Assembly: GCF_029626035.1 (NCBI RefSeq)
Contig: NZ_JARUBE010000003.1
Location: 6,200,001 to 6,264,000 of the forward strand
DNA: 64,000 nt
Direction of reading: 5' to 3'
From: Micromonospora sp. WMMD980
GTDB taxonomy: Bacteria; Actinomycetota; Actinomycetes; Mycobacteriales; Micromonosporaceae
Both the position numbers and the translations under genes were made by a program. The notes below the pieces were generated by a model that was not told the DNA's origin, did not search any database, and saw only the letters and a program-made list of their open reading frames with translations. Positions 58,005 to 64,000 of this stretch are shown one piece after another; the stretch's first letter is position 1, and every line of letters starts with the position of its first letter.

Positions 58005-58017
58005 GGCATGTTCGTGG

Positions 58018-58049
58018 CGCCCGCTCAGTTGTTCGCAACTGGGCGGGCG
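58018..58049 (+). terminator. UUCG-loop terminator after rplO
   Basis: Arms 58018-58031 and 58036-58049 form a 14-bp stem with one G-U pair and a TTCG loop, 13 bp after the stop. secY therefore probably has its own promoter; TAACAT (58080-58085) and TAGAGT (58138-58143) are weak -10 candidates. Confidence 0.85.
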
Positions 58050-58239
58050 TCATGGTCTACCGGCCACGTGTGCGCCGGGTAACATCGGATTCGTTTTATG
58101 TAGCCGGGCACATCTGCCCGGACCGGGATCGGACTGTTAGAGTCCGTTGCCAGCCATGGATACCGGGCACTGGGCCCGGCATCCACCCCGCCCCGCCAGG
58201 GATCGTCACCGGCGGCCCGCGTCGCGCAGGAGGAAGAAG

Positions 58240-59566
58240 TTGCTGTCCGCCTTTCTCAGTGCGTTCCGTACGCCTGACCTGCGCAAGAAGCTGCTGTTCA
58301 CAGTAGGCATCATCGCGGTCTACCGGCTGGGCGCCACGCTGCCCAGCCCGGGCGTCTCGTACGGCAACGTGCAGAAGTGCCTCGACACCATCCAGGGCAG
58401 CACCGGCGTGCTCAACCTGCTGGATCTCTTCTCCGGCGGCGCGCTGCTCCAGCTCTCGGTCTTCGCGCTGGGCATCATGCCCTACATCACCGCGTCGATC
58501 ATCCTGCAGCTGCTCACGGTGGTGATCCCGCGCCTGGAGCAGCTCCGCAAGGAGGGCCAGGCCGGTCAGGCGAAGATCACCCAGTACACCCGCTACCTGA
58601 CGCTGGGCCTGGGTGTCCTCCAGTCCTCGGCGTTCGTGGCGCTGGCCCGCTCCGGGCAGCTGTTCAACAACCAGTGCGACCAGTTCCCGATCGTGCCCAA
58701 GGGCACCGGCATCCCGGACTGGCTGACGCTCATCATCCTGGTCCTGACCATGACCGCCGGCACCGGCGTGGTGATGTGGCTCGGCGAGCTGATCACCGAC
58801 CGGGGCGTCGGCAACGGCATGTCCGTGCTGATCTTCACCTCGATCGCCGCCCGGCTCCCCAGCGAGGGCTGGAAGATCAAGACCACCAAGGGCTGGGGGA
58901 TGTTCCTCCTCGTCATCGCCCTGGTGCTGCTGGTCATCACCGCGGTCACCTTCATCGAGCAGGCGCAGCGCCGGATCCCGGTCCAGTACGCGAAGCGCAT
59001 GATCGGCCGGCGGATGTACGGCGGCACGTCCACCTACATCCCGCTCAAGGTGAACCAGGGCCGGCGTCATCCCGGTCATCTTCGCCTCGTCGCTGCTCTA
59101 CCTGCCGACGCTCGCGCTCCAGTTCTTCGACCAGAACGACCCGGGCAAGACCCAGGCCTGGATCCAGAACCACATCGTGAAGGCGAGCGCGCCGGAGCAC
59201 ATCGCGATCTACTTCCTGCTGATCATCTTCTTCACGTACTTCTACGTGTCGATCACGTTCAACCCGACCGAGGTCGCGGACAACATGAAGAAGTACGGCG
59301 GCTTCGTGCCGGGCATCCGCCCCGGTAAGCCGACCGCCGAGTATCTCGACTTCATCCTCAGCCGGATCACCCTGCCGGGCGCGCTCTACCTGGGCATCGT
59401 CGCGATCCTGCCGAACTTCTTCTTCATCTGGCTGGACAACCAGCAGTTCCAGAACTTCCCGTTCGGCGGCACCGCTGTGCTCATCATGGTCGGCGTCGGT
59501 CTGGAGACCGTGAAGCAGATCGAGAGCCAACTCATGCAGCGGAACTACGAAGGGTTCCTGCGGTAG
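58240..59566 (+). pseudogene. secY: Preprotein translocase SecY, frameshifted in this sequence
   Basis: The 441-residue SecY is split by one extra base. The first frame reads from TTG 58240 (AGGAGG about 5 nt upstream), LLSAFLSAFRTPDLRKKLLFTVGIIAVYRLG, to YIPLKVNQ. It then shifts at the GGG run 59058-59060: the next frame continues correctly (GVIPVIFASSLLYLPTLALQFF ... MQRNYEGFLR) if one G is removed, restoring VNQAGVIP. SecY is the essential Sec channel, usually single copy, and the rest is intact, so a sequence error is the likeliest cause; a real mutation cannot be excluded. adk follows directly. Confidence 0.9.
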
Positions 59567-60220
59567 ATGCGACTCGTTCTGGTTGGCCCGCCGGGCGCGG
59601 GCAAGGGCACACAGGCGGAGTTCATCGCCGCTCACCTCTCGGTGCCGAAGATCTCCACCGGTGACATCTTCCGGGCCAACGTCACCCAGGGCACGCCGCT
59701 GGGGGTCGAGGCCAAGCGCTACATGGACGCCGGCAAGCTGGTCCCGGACGACGTCACGATCAACATGGTCCGGGACCGGCTCGCCGAGCCGGACGCCGGC
59801 GAGGGCTTCCTGCTCGACGGCTTTCCGCGCACCACGCCGCAGGCCGCCGAGCTGGACAAGCTCCTCGCCGACCTGGGCAGCGCGCTGGATCTGGTGCTGG
59901 AGCTGGTCGTCGACGACGACGAGGTGATCCGGCGGCTCTCCGGCCGGCGCACCTGCCGCGGCTGCGGCAAGATCTGGCACGTCGAGTTCGACGCGACCAC
60001 CCGGGAGGGCATCTGCGACCGCTGCGGCGCGGAGCTGTTCCAGCGCGACGACGACAAGCCGGAGACCATCGCCGCCCGGCTCCGGGAATACTCGGAGAAG
60101 ACCGCGCCGCTCGTCGACTACTACGGCGCGCAGGGCAAGCTGGTGGGCATCGACGCGACCGGGCCGGTGGAGGATGTCACCGTCCGCGCCATCGACGCGT
60201 TGCGCTCCTACGGCGGCTGA
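59567..60220 (+). CDS. adk: Adenylate kinase
   Basis: The 217-residue enzyme converts AMP + ATP to 2 ADP. It has the P-loop [10 protein letters not shown] at 8-17, DGFPRT, and a zinc-type lid with Cys130/133 (CRGCG) and Cys150/153 (CDRCG), the form common in Gram-positive bacteria. ATG 59567 abuts the secY stop. Confidence 0.98.
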   Translation: MRLVLVGPPGAGKGTQAEFIAAHLSVPKISTGDIFRANVTQGTPLGVEAKRYMDAGKLVPDDVTINMVRDRLAEPDAGEGFLLDGFPRTTPQAAELDKLLADLGSALDLVLELVVDDDEVIRRLSGRRTCRGCGKIWHVEFDATTREGICDRCGAELFQRDDDKPETIAARLREYSEKTAPLVDYYGAQGKLVGIDATGPVEDVTVRAIDALRSYGG

Positions 60221-60250
60221 CGACCCGCCGCCGACCGGCGGATAGAGTGA

Positions 60251-60285
60251 GAACAGCGGGGTACGCGCGACGTGCCCCGCTGTTC
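60251..60285 (+). terminator. Hairpin between adk and map
   Basis: Arms 60251-60261 (gaacagcgggg) and 60275-60285 form an 11-bp stem with a 13-nt loop, 25 nt before the map start. It may be a weak terminator or a leader structure. Confidence 0.5.
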
Positions 60286-60309
60286 CGTGTAACGAAAGGT
60301 GACGCCGTC

Positions 60310-61161
60310 ATGCGCCGTCCCCAGCTGGACATCCAGCTGAAGACCCCCGAGCAGATCGAGCTGATGCGGGCCGCCGGTCTGGTGGTGGCCCGTGCGCTGC
60401 AACGGATGCGGGAGGCGGTCGCGCCCGGCGTGACGACGGCCGACCTGGACGCGATCGCCGAGGCGACCATCCGGGAGGCCGGTGCCGTCCCGTCGTTCAA
60501 GGGCTACCACGGCTTCCCGGCGTCGATCTGCTCCTCGGTCAACGAGCAGGTGGTGCACGCCATCCCGTCGTCGAAGCAGGTGCTGCGCGAGGGCGACCTC
60601 ATCTCGATCGACTGCGGCGCGGTGCTGGACGGCTGGCACGGCGACGCCGCCGTCACGGTGGCGGTGGGGGAGGTCGACCCGGCGCTGCTGCGGATGGCCG
60701 AGGTCGCCGAGGACGCGATGTGGGCCGGGATCGCCGCCGCCGCCCGAGGCGCCGCCTCCGGCCGGGGCCGGCTCACCGACATCTCGCACGCGGTCGAGAC
60801 CGCGGTCCGCAAGGGCGGCCGGTACGGCATCGTGGACGGCTACGGCGGCCACGGCATCGGCACCGAGATGCACCAGGACCCGCACGTGCTCAACCACGGT
60901 CGCCCCGGCAAGGGTCCGCGCCTGGTGCCCGGCCTGGCGCTCGCCATCGAGCCGATGATCACCGCCGGCTCCCCGCGTACCGTCGAACTGGCCGACGGCT
61001 GGACGGTGGTGACCCGGGACCGGTCGATGGCGGTGCACGTCGAGCATTCGATGGCGCTGCTGGACGACGGGGTCTGGGTGCTGACCGCGGTCGACGGCGG
61101 CCGGGCCCGCCTCGGCGACCTGGTCACCTCCCGCCAGAGCGCGGACTCGCCGGCCCGCTGA
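60310..61161 (+). CDS. map: Methionine aminopeptidase, type I
   Basis: The 283-residue enzyme removes the initiator Met. The metal ligands of the pita-bread fold are recognisable: Asp in LISIDCGAVLDGWHGDAA (two), His in YGGHGIGTEMHQDPHV, Glu in LAIEPMIT and Glu in VHVEHSMAL. ATG 60310 has GAAAGGTG about 9 nt upstream. The secY-adk-map order is typical. Confidence 0.97.
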   Translation: MRRPQLDIQLKTPEQIELMRAAGLVVARALQRMREAVAPGVTTADLDAIAEATIREAGAVPSFKGYHGFPASICSSVNEQVVHAIPSSKQVLREGDLISIDCGAVLDGWHGDAAVTVAVGEVDPALLRMAEVAEDAMWAGIAAAARGAASGRGRLTDISHAVETAVRKGGRYGIVDGYGGHGIGTEMHQDPHVLNHGRPGKGPRLVPGLALAIEPMITAGSPRTVELADGWTVVTRDRSMAVHVEHSMALLDDGVWVLTAVDGGRARLGDLVTSRQSADSPAR

Positions 61162-61318
61162 CGCCCGCGCCGGGAGTCCCTCGTTGGGCCTCGGCCCGGC
61201 TGGTTGATCGACTCCAGTTCGGCGAGCTGGCGGTGTCGGGCTGGGTCTGATGCCGCGACCTCGGCGAGCTGGTGTGGATCATGCGGCCATGCGTTTCCGC
61301 CCGGTGGCGGGACGGTGG

Positions 61319-61324
61319 CATCCT
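61319..61324 (+). promoter_or_regulatory. Candidate leaderless -10 for the DUF1707 gene
   Basis: CATCCT ends 7 nt before ATG 61332, with no ribosome site between. The 170 bp upstream include a repeat shared with 41527-41550. Confidence 0.35.
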
Positions 61325-61331
61325 TGCGGTC

Positions 61332-61820
61332 ATGGACGGGCACCGGGAGATGCGGGCGGCCGACAGTGACCGGGAGGCCATCGCGGAGCGCCTCCGGGTG
61401 GCGCTGGAGGAGGGTCGCCTCGGCCTGCACGAGTACGACGAGCGACTGGGCCGGGCGTACGGGGCCAAGACCTACGGCGAGCTGGACGACCTGCTGAGCG
61501 ACCTGCCCGGGGAGCGCGCGCTGCCGGCGCCCCGTGCGGCCGGGGAGAGCGTGGCGGCGCCGGTGATCGGCCCGGCTCCGGTGGCGGCGGGCGGGGAGCG
61601 CGCCGCCTGGCTGATGGAGACCGGGGGCCCCTGGCTGAAGGTGGCCCTGATCCTGACCGCGATCTGGTTCGTGTCCGGGCTGGGTGGCGGTTTCGGTTAC
61701 TACTGGCCGCTCTGGGTGCTCGGCCCGTGGGGCGCGGTGGTGCTGTTCCAGATCTGGCAGGGGCTGGCGACCGGGGAACCGGCCAAGGCGGCCGAGCGCC
61801 GCCGGCGCAAGGAGGTCTAG
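61332..61820 (+). CDS. DUF1707 domain membrane protein
   Basis: The 162-residue protein starts with a DUF1707 domain ([53 protein letters not shown], residues about 7-58). Two hydrophobic segments follow ([21 protein letters not shown] and [18 protein letters not shown]) and a basic tail. DUF1707 proteins are common in actinobacteria and mostly uncharacterised. It is inserted between map and infA. Confidence 0.88.
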   Translation: MDGHREMRAADSDREAIAERLRVALEEGRLGLHEYDERLGRAYGAKTYGELDDLLSDLPGERALPAPRAAGESVAAPVIGPAPVAAGGERAAWLMETGGPWLKVALILTAIWFVSGLGGGFGYYWPLWVLGPWGAVVLFQIWQGLATGEPAKAAERRRRKEV

Positions 61821-61929
61821 CGGGACGCCCGACGCCGGGCGAAGCGGGAGGACGACGCGGGCCGGGAGTTGCCGGAGGCATGACGGTCGTCACATTCACG
61901 CCCTGTGGGTGACCTCCCTGCCGGTCGGT

Positions 61930-61959
61930 TTGGCGACGGTGCGCGGGCGGGCGTACACT
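61930..61959 (+). promoter_or_regulatory. Promoter of infA-rpmJ-rpsM-rpsK-rpsD
   Basis: TTGGCG (61930-61935), an 18-bp spacer and TACACT (61954-61959), about 155 bp before infA. Confidence 0.7.
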
Positions 61960-62115
61960 TTCAGATCGGCGCACAGCGTCCACTCCGCCATGCCCACCCT
62001 GCGCTTCGGTGGGAGTCGGAGCCGCGGCTGGCGCGGGCTTCCTGACTCTGGTCGGGTGGCCCGTGTACGACGTTGTGGGCCGTCCGGAGCAACCGACGTC
62101 AGGACAGCGGAGTAC

Positions 62116-62337
62116 ATGCCGAAAAAAGACGGAGCCATCGAGATCGAGGGTCGGGTCATCGAGCCCCTGCCGAACGCCATGTTCCGGGTGGAGCTCGCGA
62201 ACGGCCACAAGGTGCTCGCGCACATCAGCGGCAAGATGCGGCAGCACTACATCCGCATCCTGCCGGAGGACCGGGTCGTCGTCGAACTCTCGCCGTACGA
62301 CCTGACCCGCGGGCGCATCGTCTACCGCTACAAGTAA
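62116..62337 (+). CDS. infA: Translation initiation factor IF-1
   Basis: The 73-residue OB-fold protein is IF-1 ([64 protein letters not shown]). ATG 62116 follows GGAG; the longer frame upstream is leader. Confidence 0.98.
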   Translation: MPKKDGAIEIEGRVIEPLPNAMFRVELANGHKVLAHISGKMRQHYIRILPEDRVVVELSPYDLTRGRIVYRYK

Positions 62338-62425
62338 GCCTGACGGCGGCCGGGACGTCCCGTGTCCGTCTTCGACGTCCGGGTCGCGCTTGCGCGCTCC
62401 GGGCCAGATGGGAAGTAAGGCAACC

Positions 62426-62539
62426 GTGAAGGTCAAGCCGAGCGTCAAGAGGATCTGCAACAAGTGCCGGGTTATCCGCCGGCACGGCCGGGTCATGGTC
62501 ATCTGCACCGACCCGCGCCACAAGCAGCGCCAGGGCTGA
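62426..62539 (+). CDS. rpmJ: 50S ribosomal protein bL36, zinc form
   Basis: The 37-residue protein [20 protein letters not shown] continues to a terminal RHKQRQG. Zinc ligands Cys11, Cys14, Cys27 and His32 are all present. GTG 62426 has GGAAGTAAGG upstream. It is followed after 154 bp by rpsM. Confidence 0.97.
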   Translation: MKVKPSVKRICNKCRVIRRHGRVMVICTDPRHKQRQG

Positions 62540-62693
62540 CGCCCCACATCATCAAGCTCGTCCCGGCCGCGGACGGTGCGCGCACCGCGTACCCCTTCGT
62601 GGTTGACCCCCGGTCGGAGGCCGGGGCCCGCTCGGGCAGCGGGGTGGGACGGGTCCACACCTCCGCCACAATCATTGAGGAGTACGCCCGCAC

Positions 62694-63074
62694 ATGGCAC
62701 GTCTAGTCGGCGTGGATCTCCCCCGCGAGAAGCGGATGGAGATCGCGCTCACCTACATCTTCGGGGTCGGTCGCACCCGCGCCCTGGAGACGCTCGCCGC
62801 GACCGGCATCTCGCCGGACAAGCGCGTTCGGGACCTCACGGACGAGGAGCTCGTCGAGCTCCGGAACCACATCGAGGGCAACTACAAGGTTGAAGGCGAC
62901 CTGCGCCGCGAGGTCGCCGCCGACATCCGCCGCAAGGTCGAGATCGGCTGCTACGCCGGTATCCGGCACCGCCGCGGTCTGCCGGTGCGTGGTCAGCGCA
63001 CCAAGACCAACGCGCGGACCCGGAAGGGCCCGAAGCGGACCGTGGCCGGCAAGAAGAAGCCCGGCAAGAAGTAA
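62694..63074 (+). CDS. rpsM: 30S ribosomal protein uS13
   Basis: The 126-residue protein is uS13 ([61 protein letters not shown]) with a Lys-rich end. ATG 62694 has TGAGGAG upstream. Confidence 0.98.
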   Translation: MARLVGVDLPREKRMEIALTYIFGVGRTRALETLAATGISPDKRVRDLTDEELVELRNHIEGNYKVEGDLRREVAADIRRKVEIGCYAGIRHRRGLPVRGQRTKTNARTRKGPKRTVAGKKKPGKK

Positions 63075-63092
63075 TAGGAGCGCAGAAGACTT

Positions 63093-63500
63093 ATGCCACC
63101 GAAGGCTCGTGCCGGAGCCGCCGTCAAGAAGGTCCGGCGCAAGGAACGCAAGAACGTCGCCCACGGGCAGGCGCACATCAAGAGCACCTTCAACAACACC
63201 ATCGTGTCCATCACGGACCCGACCGGTGCGGTCATCTCCTGGGCCTCCTCCGGCCAGGTGGGCTTCAAGGGCTCCCGCAAGTCGACCCCGTTCGCCGCGC
63301 AGCTGGCCGCCGAGGCCGCCGCGCGTCGTGCCATGGAACACGGCATGCGCAAGGTCGACGTGTTCGTCAAGGGACCCGGCTCCGGCCGGGAGACCGCCAT
63401 CCGTTCGCTGCAGGCCGCCGGCCTCGAGGTCGGGCAGATCTCCGACGTCACGCCGCAGCCGCACAACGGGTGCCGTCCGCCGAAGCGTCGCCGGGTCTGA
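63093..63500 (+). CDS. rpsK: 30S ribosomal protein uS11
   Basis: The 135-residue protein is uS11 ([62 protein letters not shown]). AGGAGCGCAG precedes ATG 63093. Confidence 0.98.
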   Translation: MPPKARAGAAVKKVRRKERKNVAHGQAHIKSTFNNTIVSITDPTGAVISWASSGQVGFKGSRKSTPFAAQLAAEAAARRAMEHGMRKVDVFVKGPGSGRETAIRSLQAAGLEVGQISDVTPQPHNGCRPPKRRRV

Positions 63501-63514
63501 GAGGTTAGAGAGAG

Positions 63515-64000
63515 ATGGCTCGTTACACCGGTGCTGACTGCCGCCGTTGCCGGCGGGAGAAGATGAAGCTGTTCCTCAAGGGCAGCAAGTGCGATGGCCC
63601 GAAGTGCCCGTTCGAGTCCCGGCCGTTCCCGCCCGGGCAGCACGGCCGCGGCCGCACCAAGGAGACGGAGTACCTGCTCCAGCTCCGTGAGAAGCAGAAG
63701 GCCCGTCGTGTCTACGGCGTGCTGGAGAAGCAGTTCCGCGGCTACTACGAAGAGGCCGTGGGCAAGAAGGCCAAGACCGGCGAGGTTCTGCTGCAGATCC
63801 TCGAGTCGCGGCTGGACAACGTGGTCTACCGGGCCGGCTACGCCAAGTCCCGGGACATGGCCCGCCAGCTGGTCAAGCACGGTCACTTCACGGTGAACGG
63901 CAAGAAGGTCGACATCCCGTCGTACCGCGTCAAGGAGCACGACATCGTCGAGGTCCGGGGCAAGAGCAAGGAGCTCACCCCGTTCATCGTCGCGCAGGCC
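63515..64000 (+). CDS. rpsD: 30S ribosomal protein uS4, partial at window end
   Basis: 162 codons are present and the stop lies beyond the window. The protein is uS4: [20 protein letters not shown], then [38 protein letters not shown] and the S4 RNA-binding domain ([44 protein letters not shown]). Cys9, Cys12, Cys26 and Cys31 form the zinc site of the C+ type. rpoA and rplQ would be expected next. Confidence 0.97.
   Translation, partial: MARYTGADCRRCRREKMKLFLKGSKCDGPKCPFESRPFPPGQHGRGRTKETEYLLQLREKQKARRVYGVLEKQFRGYYEEAVGKKAKTGEVLLQILESRLDNVVYRAGYAKSRDMARQLVKHGHFTVNGKKVDIPSYRVKEHDIVEVRGKSKELTPFIVAQA

Noticed and set aside
59052..59070. Programmed ribosomal frameshifting in secY
   Set aside because: No slippery heptamer or downstream pseudoknot-like structure was evident; a one-base error fits better.

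Overview
The window is high-GC actinobacterial chromosome, most likely from a Micromonosporaceae member close to Micromonospora. This rests on the overall base composition, frequent GTG/TTG starts, ATGA/GTGA gene overlaps, the TTG-started rpoB, HTH(DUF5753)-DUF397 gene pairs, and the order nuo cluster - htpX ... rpmG - maoC pair - tRNA-Trp - secE - nusG - rplK/A - rplJ/L - rpoB/C - rpsL/G - fusA - tuf - S10/spc operons. The genus is an inference. No rRNA gene, CRISPR array, prophage or transposase was seen.

Region 1 (1-12.0 kb) is a partial respiratory complex I cluster: the end of nuoB, then nuoC, nuoH, nuoI, nuoJ, nuoK, nuoL, nuoM and nuoN. It looks like a secondary nuo set. There is no nuoD, E, F or G where they normally sit, and the cluster is broken up by a decayed DUF2252 gene, a zinc dehydrogenase on the other strand, a Xi-class glutathione-transferase-like gene and a SnoaL-like gene. 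nuoI to nuoN form a tightly overlapping operon in which nuoK and nuoL are bridged by a 20-codon mini-ORF.

Region 2 (12.0-25.9 kb) is mixed and partly accessory. It holds htpX, two divergent MFS exporters, a third MFS gene degraded at both ends, a mazF-type operon with a possible DUF3467-like gene, a YajQ family gene, tRNA-Tyr, a higBA-like toxin-antitoxin pair, a DUF5753/DUF397 pair, several small orphan proteins, and a membrane GAF-GGDEF-EAL cyclic-di-GMP protein preceded by a 44-residue peptide gene.

Region 3 (25.9-41.5 kb) is core information processing: tRNA-Thr, tRNA-Met, rpmG, a HadA/HadB-like dehydratase pair, tRNA-Trp, secE, nusG, rplK, rplA, an ABC exporter pair whose ATPase has an internal stop, an L10 leader with an attenuator-like terminator, rplJ, rplL, rpoB and rpoC. 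Clear promoters and strong hairpins separate the transcription units.

Region 4 (41.5-64 kb) has two small membrane-protein genes, then rpsL-rpsG-fusA-tuf, the S10 operon (rpsJ to rpsQ), the spc operon (rplN to rplO), secY (frameshifted in this sequence), adk, map, a DUF1707 gene, infA, rpmJ, rpsM, rpsK and a partial rpsD. The rpsL and rpsJ leaders share a 20-nt element that forms a small hairpin in both. The rplF-rplR junction carries a decayed duplicate of the rplF 3' end.
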